NCBI GenBank assembly: GCA_030833305.1
Contig: JAURHL010000028.1
Location: 1 to 14,826, forward strand
DNA from: Acidimicrobiales bacterium
GTDB lineage: Bacteria > Actinomycetota > Acidimicrobiia > Acidimicrobiales > Ilumatobacteraceae
Direction of reading: 5' to 3'
DNA: 14,826 nucleotides
The translations under genes and the position numbers were made by a program. The notes below the pieces were generated by a model, which did not search any database, was not told where the DNA came from, and was given only the letters and a program-made list of their open reading frames with translations. Positions 8,268-14,826 of this stretch are shown here, in pieces. The first letter of the stretch is position 1; every line of letters begins with the position of its first letter.

Positions 8268-8273
8268 TAGATT
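8268..8273 (+). promoter_or_regulatory. Strong candidate -10 box (TAGATT) for leaderless ppm
   Basis: TAGATT matches TANNNT closely. Seven bases (CGTCATC) separate it from the GTG at 8281, giving a transcript that would begin at or next to the start codon. The preceding 57-base gap (8224-8280) has no other obvious element and no Shine-Dalgarno sequence. It decides the start of the downstream gene: an in-frame GTG at 8251 lies upstream of this promoter and would add ten poorly conserved residues. Confidence 0.5.
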
Positions 8274-8280
8274 CGTCATC

Positions 8281-9018
8281 GTGCGGGTTTGCGTGGTGTT
8301 GCCCACCTACAACGAGTCGGAGAACCTGCGACCCATGGTGATGCGTCTTCGTGAGGTGTTGCCCGAGATCGGCATCCTGATCGTCGACGACAACAGCCCG
8401 GACGGCACCGGCCGCATCGCCGATGAACTGTCGCGCGAGTTGGTCGGCGTGGAGGTGATCCATCGACCCGGAAAGCAAGGCTTGGGCAACGCCTATCGAC
8501 ACGGGTTCGCCCACGTGCTCGCCGGTGAACATGACGTGATCGTCACCATGGACGTGGACTTCTCCCACGATCCGGTGGTGATTCCGGCGATGCTGGCGGC
8601 GATCGAATCGGGCGCCGACGCGGTGGTGGGATCCCGGTACGTGCGCGGTGGCGCCACGGTGAACTGGCCGTTGCATCGTCGCGTGTTGTCGCGATGGGGG
8701 AATCTGTACACCGGTGCCCTGCTGGGGGTCGGGATCCGTGATTGCACGTCCGGCTTCCGGGCCTACCGTGCATCGGCTCTGTCCGCCATCGCGCCGGACA
8801 CCACCAGGGCCGATGGATACGCCTTCTTGACCGAGTTGGTGCTTCGTCTGTCGCGCCTGAAGTTCGTCGTCGTCGAGGTGCCGATCCTTTTCAAGGAGCG
8901 AGAGCACGGCACCTCGAAGATGTCCGGTCGGATCATCGCCGAGTCCATGTTGCTGGTGACCCGCTGGGGACTCACCCACCGCGTGCGGCGGTTGGGTGCG
9001 CTGATCCGCCGCGGCTGA
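8281..9018 (+). CDS. ppm1: Polyprenyl-phosphate mannose synthase (GT2, Ppm/Dpm1-like)
   Basis: This 245-residue GT-A enzyme is predicted to move mannose from GDP-mannose to polyprenyl phosphate at the inner face of the membrane, supplying the donor for GT-C mannosyltransferases. Diagnostic blocks are VVLPTYNESENL (5-16), LIVDDNSPDGTG (33-44), the metal-binding DxD in MDVDFSHDP (90-98), VGSRYVRGG (116-124), RDCTSGFRAYR (153-163) and the C-terminal FKEREHGTSKM (204-214), all characteristic of Dpm1/Ppm enzymes. Length fits the single-domain type: there is no membrane domain and no fused apolipoprotein N-acyltransferase, unlike the two-domain Ppm1 of M. tuberculosis. The start is GTG 8281, because protein similarity begins with its valine-rich strand and a TAGATT box lies 7 bases upstream. 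It is last in the rightward cluster and ends 2 bases from the opposing GT2 gene. Confidence 0.92.
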   Translation: MRVCVVLPTYNESENLRPMVMRLREVLPEIGILIVDDNSPDGTGRIADELSRELVGVEVIHRPGKQGLGNAYRHGFAHVLAGEHDVIVTMDVDFSHDPVVIPAMLAAIESGADAVVGSRYVRGGATVNWPLHRRVLSRWGNLYTGALLGVGIRDCTSGFRAYRASALSAIAPDTTRADGYAFLTELVLRLSRLKFVVVEVPILFKEREHGTSKMSGRIIAESMLLVTRWGLTHRVRRLGALIRRG

Positions 9019-9025
9019 CGTCAGC
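9014..9025. repeat. Perfect 12-base palindrome holding two opposing stop codons
   Basis: GCTGACGTCAGC reads the same on both strands. The TGA at 9016-9018 ends the mannose synthase gene and the TGA on the minus strand (9023-9021) ends the GT2 gene, so both coding regions terminate inside it. The palindrome has no loop and no T-run. It may only reflect two TGA codons facing each other across CG, but it is the only structure at this convergent junction. Confidence 0.6.
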
Positions 9026-9752
9026 GCTCGAAAAGTTTCTTCAGGTACGTGTCGCCGATGGCCGAATACCGCACGATGCAGTACACGGCGCGGACCCCGT
9101 CTCGCCAGCCGATCTTCTTTCCCTCGTCGTAGGTGCGGCCCGAGTAGGAGATGCCCACCTCGTAGATGCGCCACCGGCCCCGCGCCAACTTGGCGGTGAT
9201 CTCGGGCTCGAAGCCGAAGCGATCCTCTTCGATGTCGATCGACTGGATCACCTCCCGACGGAAGCACTTGTAGCAGGTTTCCATGTCGGTGAGGTTCAAG
9301 TCGGTGAACATGTTCGACATGAGGGTGAGGAACTTGTTCCCCATGCTGTGCCAGAAATAGAGAACTCGATGCGGGCGACCCGAGAGGAAGCGGGACCCGA
9401 AGACCACATCGGCTCGGTTGGTGAGCAACGGTTCGAGCACGATCGAGTACTCGCCCGGGTCGTACTCAAGGTCGGCATCCTGGACGATGACGAACTCGGC
9501 GGTCGCATGGGCGAACCCGGTGCGCAACGCGGCCCCCTTGCCCCGGTTCTGCTCGTGAAGCACGACGCGAACGCGAGGATTCTGGAACGAGGCCAGGATC
9601 TCGCGGGAGCGATCGCGCGAACCGTCGTCGACCACGATCACCTCGGCGACCCAGGGCGAAGCGAGCACCTGACCGAGAAGGTCCTCGATGGTTGCCTCTT
9701 CGTTGAAGCAGGGAACGATGACACTCAGACAGGGTCGTGGATCGAGGCTCAC
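9021..9752 (-). CDS. GT2 polyprenyl-phosphate sugar synthase (DPM/DPG-synthase-like)
   Basis: This 243-residue GT-A enzyme has no membrane domain. Blocks seen: LSVIVPCFNEEATI (9-22), VIVVDDGSRD (38-47), the DxD in VQDADLEYDP (90-99), VFGSRFLSGRPHRVL (117-131), TDMETCYKCFRREV (155-168), RFGFEPEITAKLAR (178-191) and SGRTYDEGKKIGWRDG (204-219). That last block and MGNKFLT belong to the dolichol/polyprenyl-phosphate hexose synthase group rather than to the mannose-specific HGTSKM type of the 8281 gene. Family knowledge predicts transfer of a hexose, often glucose, to polyprenyl phosphate in the cytoplasm; the sugar is not determined here. The GTG start forms a GTGA overlap with the AftD-like gene, so the two are probably coupled. 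A TACAAT box just upstream may give it an extra promoter. Confidence 0.88.
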   Translation of the reverse strand: MSLDPRPCLSVIVPCFNEEATIEDLLGQVLASPWVAEVIVVDDGSRDRSREILASFQNPRVRVVLHEQNRGKGAALRTGFAHATAEFVIVQDADLEYDPGEYSIVLEPLLTNRADVVFGSRFLSGRPHRVLYFWHSMGNKFLTLMSNMFTDLNLTDMETCYKCFRREVIQSIDIEEDRFGFEPEITAKLARGRWRIYEVGISYSGRTYDEGKKIGWRDGVRAVYCIVRYSAIGDTYLKKLFER

Positions 9753-12700
9753 GAATCGGGAATTGTACCGGACGAACTCCCGTCGTCTCGTGCGAGGCGC
9801 AGCCCGTACGTCACCGCGGCGAAGAGGACCAAACCGTGCACTTTCGCGTACGCCCCCGGCCAACCGAACCCGTGGGGTGTGTCGTATCTGATCTGCTGGA
9901 AAATGACGTAGGCGTAGCCGAGCGCGATGAGCACGACGAAGAGCCGTTCGATGTTGGCACGTCGCCTCGTTTCCATGATCGTGGCGGTGGCGACCGCGAC
10001 TCCGGCGATGGGGTGGACGAACAAGGTGAGGACGACTCCGAACACGATCGCACCGCCGATGACGCTGCGGGCGAACCTCGGCAGATCGGTGTCGACGGGA
10101 ATCGGGCGACGACCGACGACGACGCGACCGATTCGACGAATCACCAGGAGGGACAGGGCGATGATCAGACCGACGAACGAGATCACCATCCCCAACCACA
10201 TGAGCCGTTGTGGCGTCCACTCGCTCCGGAAGTCGGCCGCTGCTCCGGTGGAGGTCATCCAGGTACCGCGGCCAGCGGCGCTGGCGATCGACGGTTCGCC
10301 CGCCCGGCCAGCGATCGTGGCCGACCATCCGGTGTTCCAGCCGTCCGTCGACTCGATCCAGCAGTGTTCGCTGACGCACGCGGGGAGCAGAGCGGTGCGG
10401 GTGGTGCGGGTGATCGAGACCTCGACCACCTCGGCGGGCGTACTCGGCACGGCTCGCGACGATCGCAGGGTGATGCGGTCGATGACGATCGGAGAGTCGT
10501 GCGAGGTCTCCAGGATGCGCGAGCCCGGCTCCAGTAGAAGTGGGCCGCACGCCTGCAACGTCACATGGGCGTCTTCCGTCTCGATGACGCGCATCGCGAC
10601 CGGTTCGAAGTCGATCGACAACAAGTCGTCGCGACACGCGGCAGTCGCTTCGAAGGGAGGGGAGGCGGTCGATCGAGCCGTCGCCGACACGACGAAACCG
10701 TCGTCGTGCTCCACGTGGAAGATCCGACGAATGGAACGTTCGGGGTCGGAACGCTCGGGGTCGGTGTCGTCGGCTCGCCAACGGGTGAAGTGGTAGGACA
10801 CGGGAGTGCGTGCATCGACGTCGTCGACGGCATCGGTCGGGGTGGTGATGAACTCCGGCGTTCCTTCGCCGGGCGGGAGAACCTCGGCCCAACCACTGGG
10901 GCGGGCGGCATCACCATCGGCCACCTCGTCGATGCGCAAGCGGACCGACGAGGAGGGTCGGGACAAGGTGACGACCCCGTCGGGATCGGAAAGGTCGAGT
11001 TCGGACCAGACGGCGCCGTCGAGGCTCACCGACGCGCGGGTGACCGTGCGTACTCCGTTTGGGTGCGTTGGTGCGAGCAAGCGCAACGTCGTGATCGGGC
11101 GAACTCCGCGGTCACGAATCTCGAGGATCTGCCCGACCGGATCGCGTCCCCAGCCGACGAGCCAGGCGGTGGACGGATCGTCGTCGACGGCCATCGCCGG
11201 TCGATACTCGGGGTAGTAGACGAGTAAAGCACCGTACGCGGTGGCCGAGACCAGCGGGGCGTCCATCGATGTGTCGACAGTCGACTGCGTGTCCGTTCTA
11301 CCGTCGCTGACGGGGAAGACCGGCAGACGGTTGTCGAACTCGTCGTCGACGGAGCCGGTGGCGGTCTCGGTTGCCCCCCACACGTCTTGTGATCCGCGCC
11401 AGTGGTGGGCGCGCTTGCGATTTCCGTCGGTCACGATGAGCTCGGGAGTCGCCGACAACGCCGCCTTCAGTTGGTCGGGTTCCAGTGCCGCCGAATGAAG
11501 AACGATCGATCGACCGTCGATCAGACCACTGGCGGCCAATTCGACGAGACTGGTTCCGTCACCGGACACCACGACGGGGGCGTCCGATGCACGCATACCC
11601 GCATGCGCGTCCTGGACCTCGTACACCACGATCTCGGGCAGAGGTGCGACGTTCGCCGCATCGACGCCCGGTGCGACGTTTTTGGTGGGTTCGCCGAACT
11701 CGGCCAAGCGCGTGAGTCCCGGGGCGGAGTCGATGGTGGTCGCGGCGCGCGTGGGAGGGTCCAGACCGAAACGCTCGTATTGGTACGAGTTGACCACCAT
11801 CACCGTGTCCGCTCCGAGCAGTCGGGCGATGGGGGCGATGGCGCGGGGGCTGACCGTTCCGTTCTGGAAGGCGTCATCCAGTGCGTACAGAAGGTCCATG
11901 AGTGGGGCGCTGCCCTGCGGGATCCAGTCACGGTTCAACATGGGCTTCTTCGTGAGTCCGGGAAGAATCGGGTCGACCGTGTACCCCCACCGGAAAGCGG
12001 CCGACTCGATACCCGGCAACATCAAAACCGAGCCCGTGTGTCCCTCGTCGAATCGTCGGTCGAGGAATGAAGCGGTGTCGGTCCATGCGATGGGAAGTTG
12101 CTCGGGGCGTTCCATGACCGGGTCCACCATCCGACCGCCGAGCAGAGCCGGCAGGTTGACCATGACGATCGCGACCGCGAGTGGCACCACGAGCATGGCG
12201 AAGCGAGGTCGCGACGAGTGGAGTGCCCGCTGACGTGTCCGGTCGACGACGTGTCCGAAACCGAAGGCGAGAGCCATGACGACCAGCGGTGCTGCCCGCG
12301 TCGATGAGCGCAAGGCGAGGCTGAGAGCACTTTGCGGCTGGTCGACGAGCAGGCTCCAGACGGGCGTGGGCGATGAATAGGGGAACGCTCCGACGGCGAG
12401 GATGACTCCGGCCACGAACATCAGGGCCAACGGTCGGCGCGCCTCGGAGCGAAGCGTGCGCATACCGAGAAGTCCGCTCAGCACGAGGATCGTTCCGGCA
12501 AGGATCACGAGCGGATTGGTCTGATAGGGGGTCGCGGCTGACGTGAGGGGCACGACCTCGTTGCGGTCGTAGAAGAGCCAGTACCCGAGACCGCGCAGGA
12601 CCTCGGGTGCGGTCGAGGTGGCGGCGGTGGACGGTAATGCCTCGGTGTACGACAGCACCGCCGAACCGTGGCGTCCCTGTGTCACCAATCCGGCGAGCCA

Positions 12701-13399
12701 CCAGGCACTCATCACGACGGTGGTCGCGCCGAGGATGCCCGTGGTGACGAGCGCGGAGCGAATCGACACCCGTCGACGCCAGGCGGCGTCGACGATGACG
12801 GCGACCGGAGCCGGGGCGATGACGAGCAAGGCGGTGGCGTTGAGTCCCCCGGACGAGAAGATCAGCAGCGCGAACACCGCGAGTGGTCCCAGACGGCGCT
12901 CGTGCGTGAATCGAATGGTGACCGCGACGATCCATCCCAACAATGCCCACGGCAGGAGTAGTGCCGACGTGCGCGAGATGTAGGGCAACACGTACGGGGT
13001 GAATTGGTACGCGAAGGCCGCGACGGCGACCGTCGTCGGACTCAGCCCGAGTCGACGTCCGAGGTGCACGATCCCGCTGCCCGCCACGAAGAGCAACGTG
13101 GCCATCCAGAGTCGATGGGCGATCCAGTCCGGACTGCCGATGGCATCGAAGACACCGAACCATGGACCGCTCGGCCACAGGTATCCAACGTTCTGGTGGG
13201 GCACCCAGCCTCCGAATTGACGCGAATCCCAACTGAAAGCGGCATCGGACATGAGACGCCACGGATCGAGAAACAGGTACAACTTGGTGTCGCCGGGAAC
13301 CTTTCCCGGTGCGGTCAGGAGAAGTGGAATGTACGCGAGGAGAGCCAACGAAACGTGGAGAACGTGACGTTCGATCCACCGTCTCGTCGCTGAGATCAA
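9749..13399 (-). CDS. aftD: AftD-like alpha-(1->3)-arabinofuranosyltransferase
   Basis: This 1216-residue membrane enzyme resembles mycobacterial AftD (about 1400 residues), which branches envelope arabinan using decaprenyl-phosphoryl-arabinose. The N-terminal GT-C core covers about residues 1-400. After the first helix comes GKVPGDTKLYLFLDPWRLM (32-50), with Asp37 in the position of the catalytic acid, then the family-typical HQNVGYLWPSGPWF (68-81), and IAHRLWMATLLF. A long soluble part follows (about 400-1060). It includes a discoidin/F5-8C-like carbohydrate-binding stretch near 710-825 (AVDDDPSTAWLVGWG, LRLLAPTHPNG, VSLDGAVWSEL). Membrane helices return from about 1061 to the end. The start is the TTG overlapping the upstream stop (TTGA); no ATG or GTG near it is in frame. 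The donor link to dprE2 in the same window supports the arabinose role. Exact linkage and acceptor are inferred from the family only. Confidence 0.82.
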   Translation of the reverse strand: MISATRRWIERHVLHVSLALLAYIPLLLTAPGKVPGDTKLYLFLDPWRLMSDAAFSWDSRQFGGWVPHQNVGYLWPSGPWFGVFDAIGSPDWIAHRLWMATLLFVAGSGIVHLGRRLGLSPTTVAVAAFAYQFTPYVLPYISRTSALLLPWALLGWIVAVTIRFTHERRLGPLAVFALLIFSSGGLNATALLVIAPAPVAVIVDAAWRRRVSIRSALVTTGILGATTVVMSAWWLAGLVTQGRHGSAVLSYTEALPSTAATSTAPEVLRGLGYWLFYDRNEVVPLTSAATPYQTNPLVILAGTILVLSGLLGMRTLRSEARRPLALMFVAGVILAVGAFPYSSPTPVWSLLVDQPQSALSLALRSSTRAAPLVVMALAFGFGHVVDRTRQRALHSSRPRFAMLVVPLAVAIVMVNLPALLGGRMVDPVMERPEQLPIAWTDTASFLDRRFDEGHTGSVLMLPGIESAAFRWGYTVDPILPGLTKKPMLNRDWIPQGSAPLMDLLYALDDAFQNGTVSPRAIAPIARLLGADTVMVVNSYQYERFGLDPPTRAATTIDSAPGLTRLAEFGEPTKNVAPGVDAANVAPLPEIVVYEVQDAHAGMRASDAPVVVSGDGTSLVELAASGLIDGRSIVLHSAALEPDQLKAALSATPELIVTDGNRKRAHHWRGSQDVWGATETATGSVDDEFDNRLPVFPVSDGRTDTQSTVDTSMDAPLVSATAYGALLVYYPEYRPAMAVDDDPSTAWLVGWGRDPVGQILEIRDRGVRPITTLRLLAPTHPNGVRTVTRASVSLDGAVWSELDLSDPDGVVTLSRPSSSVRLRIDEVADGDAARPSGWAEVLPPGEGTPEFITTPTDAVDDVDARTPVSYHFTRWRADDTDPERSDPERSIRRIFHVEHDDGFVVSATARSTASPPFEATAACRDDLLSIDFEPVAMRVIETEDAHVTLQACGPLLLEPGSRILETSHDSPIVIDRITLRSSRAVPSTPAEVVEVSITRTTRTALLPACVSEHCWIESTDGWNTGWSATIAGRAGEPSIASAAGRGTWMTSTGAAADFRSEWTPQRLMWLGMVISFVGLIIALSLLVIRRIGRVVVGRRPIPVDTDLPRFARSVIGGAIVFGVVLTLFVHPIAGVAVATATIMETRRRANIERLFVVLIALGYAYVIFQQIRYDTPHGFGWPGAYAKVHGLVLFAAVTYGLRLARDDGSSSGTIPDS
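9762..9767 (-). promoter_or_regulatory. Candidate internal -10 box (TACAAT) before the GT2 gene
   Basis: On the minus strand TACAAT (9767-9762) is a near-consensus TANNNT box, 9 bases before the GTG start at 9752. It lies inside the last codons of the AftD-like gene. The distance would give a leader of only a few bases, or none. No convincing -35 was found. It could let the GT2 gene be expressed independently of the long upstream genes. Confidence 0.35.
10733..10762. repeat. 15-base tandem duplication in the AftD-like gene
   Basis: GGAACGTTCGGGGTC (10733-10747) is followed at once by GGAACGCTCGGGGTC (10748-10762), with one mismatch. Read leftward, it encodes the pentapeptide DPERS twice in a row, in the soluble region after the F5-8C-like domain, likely in a surface loop. 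It is an in-frame slippage-type duplication. Confidence 0.6.
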
Positions 13400-14649
13400 G
13401 GCACCACTCCGTACGCGCCGTAGAGGGCCGTCAGCGTCACCAGTCCGGCCATCGACACACCGACGACGTAGGGCCACCATTCGCGGCGCCGAGGTGCGGC
13501 GAGCCACACGGCGGCGCCGATGAAGAGGGGAAAGGCGGTGTAGAGGAATCGCGGGCGCGCCGTGACCGTGGCCGGCAGCAACATCAGGACCACGATGACG
13601 GCCGAGTAGGCGGCGGCGGGCAGGGGTAGTCGATGGCGCTTCCAGGCGATCCAGAGAAGCGCGAGTGTTCCGAGGAAGGAAACGGCGGTGATCATGTCGG
13701 TCGGAGAGGTGAGAGGCTGGGTGAATGTTTCGAGCGTGCGGCGAAGCGCGGTGAGCCCGAAACTGGCGCCCTCCTTCCACGCTTCACCTTGCACTCGGAA
13801 CCACACACGGTTTTCATCGGCGTGGGCGTCGATCCAAAGTTGGTAACCGATGAATCCCCACGGCGCGAGCAACGGTGCGAGGAGGGATCGGAAGTCGCGG
13901 CGCTTCCGGATGGCGATGGCGGCCGCCACTGCGCACGCCACGACGACGGCCACGCCATTCGGGCGAGTGGCGGTGGCGACGGCCGCCAACAGGCCCGCGA
14001 CGAGCCATCGCTCACGGTGCAATGCGAGCAAGGTTGCCGCGGCCACGGTCAAGAGCAAGGCCTCGGAGTAGGCGAACGAGAGAACGAAGCTCCCCGGGAA
14101 GAGCGCGCACAGCACCATCGCGGTACGAGCGTGTTCGACGCCGAACCAAGCCCGGGTGAGCAACCCGACCAACACGATGAAGGCGGCACCCAGTAAGAGG
14201 TTGAGGAAGAGAGCGGCCAAGGTGTCGCCACCCGGTAGGAGGCGATCGAGCCAACGGACCGAGTAGGGGTACGCCGGAAAGAATGCGACACGGGCTTGCG
14301 GTTCCTCATAGGTGATCGACGGGGGGACGAACGTGGGGTATCCGAATCGGGTGATACGTAGGTACCAGATGCCGTCCCAGGAGGTGAGAACGTCGAGGAT
14401 CATCCGGCCGGCGGAACGAGGCAGCACCAATCCTCGGGCGTGCGGGTCGACTTTGCGTTCGAGGCCGAAGAGGATCTGGGATCGGATCTTGTTCTCGTCC
14501 GCTCGCATTTCGGCGGCCACGATGGCGGCCCCGATCAGGACCATCAGCCGCGACACGACGAAGGCGATCGCCGCCGAACGTAGGGAAGCGATCCAGTTCC
14601 GATGCAGGTCGCCGGGGTCGGCGACGGGAGTGGGTGCGGACTCGTTCAT
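13396..14649 (-). CDS. PIG-V-like (GT76-type) integral membrane mannosyltransferase
   Basis: This 417-residue multi-pass protein resembles the PIG-V family, GT-C enzymes that transfer mannose from a polyprenyl-phosphate donor on the outer membrane face. Motifs in order: TSWDGIWYLRITRFGYP (89-105), where the WD pair is the expected catalytic region, VAFFPAYPYSVRWLDRL (121-137), ALFPGSFVLSFAYSEALLL (182-200) and TRPNGVAVVVA (228-238). About nine to eleven hydrophobic helices run to the C-terminus. Length is typical of actinobacterial members. The ATG at 14649 is the first start before the first helix; no strong Shine-Dalgarno sequence precedes it. It is the first gene of the leftward operon, and its stop codon overlaps the TTG start of the AftD-like gene. 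The mannose donor could come from the 8281 gene. The actual substrate is unknown. Confidence 0.83.
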   Translation of the reverse strand: MNESAPTPVADPGDLHRNWIASLRSAAIAFVVSRLMVLIGAAIVAAEMRADENKIRSQILFGLERKVDPHARGLVLPRSAGRMILDVLTSWDGIWYLRITRFGYPTFVPPSITYEEPQARVAFFPAYPYSVRWLDRLLPGGDTLAALFLNLLLGAAFIVLVGLLTRAWFGVEHARTAMVLCALFPGSFVLSFAYSEALLLTVAAATLLALHRERWLVAGLLAAVATATRPNGVAVVVACAVAAAIAIRKRRDFRSLLAPLLAPWGFIGYQLWIDAHADENRVWFRVQGEAWKEGASFGLTALRRTLETFTQPLTSPTDMITAVSFLGTLALLWIAWKRHRLPLPAAAYSAVIVVLMLLPATVTARPRFLYTAFPLFIGAAVWLAAPRRREWWPYVVGVSMAGLVTLTALYGAYGVVP

Positions 14650-14683
14650 GGCGGTGTGATCGCCGCGACTCGGCGTGTCCGAG

Positions 14684-14689
14684 ACGCTA
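14684..14689 (-). promoter_or_regulatory. Candidate -10 box for the leftward glycosyltransferase operon
   Basis: On the minus strand TAGCGT (14689-14684) fits TANNNT and lies 34 bases before the ATG at 14649, giving a leader of roughly 25-30 bases. A clear -35 was not found. It lies in the 104-base gap shared with the divergent gene on the right and would drive the three-gene operon. Confidence 0.3.
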
Positions 14690-14741
14690 ACACCCCCGAT
14701 GATCGTCCCTCAGAACGCACGTGGGACGAGAAGACGACTGC

Positions 14742-14747
14742 CAGAAT
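14742..14747 (+). promoter_or_regulatory. Candidate -10 box (CAGAAT) for the right-edge gene
   Basis: CAGAAT departs from TANNNT only in its first base. It lies 6 bases before the ATG at 14754, the same geometry as the boxes before the 6400 and 8281 genes. No Shine-Dalgarno sequence precedes this ATG. The C at position one weakens the call. Confidence 0.3.
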
Positions 14748-14753
14748 GCTTTC

Positions 14754-14826
14754 ATGAGTCCTGCTGATTCGGATCCGGTTTTGCTCGTCGAACGTCCCCG
14801 AGAAGGGGTCGTGATGTTGCGCTTGA
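14754..14826 (+). CDS. Probable enoyl-CoA hydratase/isomerase family protein, 5' end only
   Basis: An open frame from ATG 14754 runs off the right edge and encodes about 24 residues: MSPADSDPVLLVER, then PREGVVMLRL. This is the usual opening of crotonase-fold enoyl-CoA hydratases, where a short strand (VLLVER), a gap and a hydrophobic strand (VVMLRL) precede the NRPxxxNAL motif, which would fall just beyond the window. If correct, it acts on acyl-CoA thioesters and is unrelated to the glycosylation genes. With so little sequence the family assignment rests on the N-terminal pattern alone. It is divergent from the PIG-V-like gene. Confidence 0.55.
   Translation, partial: MSPADSDPVLLVERPREGVVMLRL

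Noticed and set aside
8251..8280. GTG at 8251 as start of the mannose synthase
   Set aside because: The ten extra residues precede the normal Dpm1 N-terminus, and the TAGATT box would lie inside the coding region.
13400..13780. Upstream extension of the AftD-like gene as far as 13780
   Set aside because: This part lies wholly within the PIG-V-like coding region in another frame and is Arg/His-rich without membrane character.
1..14826. tRNA, CRISPR array, insertion sequence or phage-derived element
   Set aside because: No repeated spacer units, transposase motifs, terminal inverted repeats or cloverleaf-like segments were seen; nearly all bases belong to long envelope-glycosylation genes.

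Overview
The window is a densely coding, G+C-rich stretch devoted almost entirely to cell-envelope glycosylation. The enzyme set (a DprE2-type reductase, an AftD-type arabinofuranosyltransferase, a PIG-V-type mannosyltransferase and a stand-alone polyprenyl-phosphate mannose synthase) points to an actinobacterium. Three things make me favour a lineage outside the classical mycobacteria, with Acidimicrobiia (Ilumatobacter-like) as a guess rather than a demonstration: the AftD homologue is somewhat short, the mannose-phosphate synthase is not fused to Lnt, and TANNNT boxes sit directly before RTG start codons.

Layout. (1) The 3' part of dprE2 runs rightward (1-518). It meets a very long leftward membrane-protein gene (533-4483) that seems to join two GT-C glycosyltransferase modules behind an extra membrane domain. 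(2) A compact divergent region (4484-4531) separates that gene from a rightward cluster: a membrane-anchored, SGNH-like protein lacking recognisable catalytic residues (4532-5221), a GT4 glycosyltransferase coupled to it by an ATGA overlap (5218-6390), a GT-C-like integral membrane glycosyltransferase (6400-8223) and a polyprenyl-phosphate mannose synthase (8281-9018). (3) These genes meet, with a 2-base gap, a leftward three-gene operon read from 14649 to 9021: a PIG-V-like mannosyltransferase, the AftD-like enzyme and a GT2 polyprenyl-phosphate sugar synthase. Both junctions in this operon are 4-base overlaps (TTGA and GTGA). (4) On the right, a 104-base divergent intergenic region leads into the first codons of a probable enoyl-CoA hydratase/isomerase gene (14754 onward).

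How the genes fit together (inference from families). DprE2 completes synthesis of decaprenyl-phosphoryl-arabinose, the donor used by AftD-type enzymes. The Ppm-type GT2 makes polyprenyl-phosphate mannose, the donor type used by PIG-V and other GT-C mannosyltransferases. The second GT2 probably makes another lipid-linked hexose for one of the remaining GT-C proteins. The GT4 enzyme works in the cytoplasm with a nucleotide sugar. The locus therefore looks like a lipid-linked-donor glycan assembly system containing arabinose and mannose. I saw no tRNA, rRNA, CRISPR array, insertion sequence or phage gene. Intergenic space is limited to 519-532, 4484-4531, 6391-6399, 8224-8280, 9019-9020 and 14650-14753, so no gene-free stretch reaches 300 bases.
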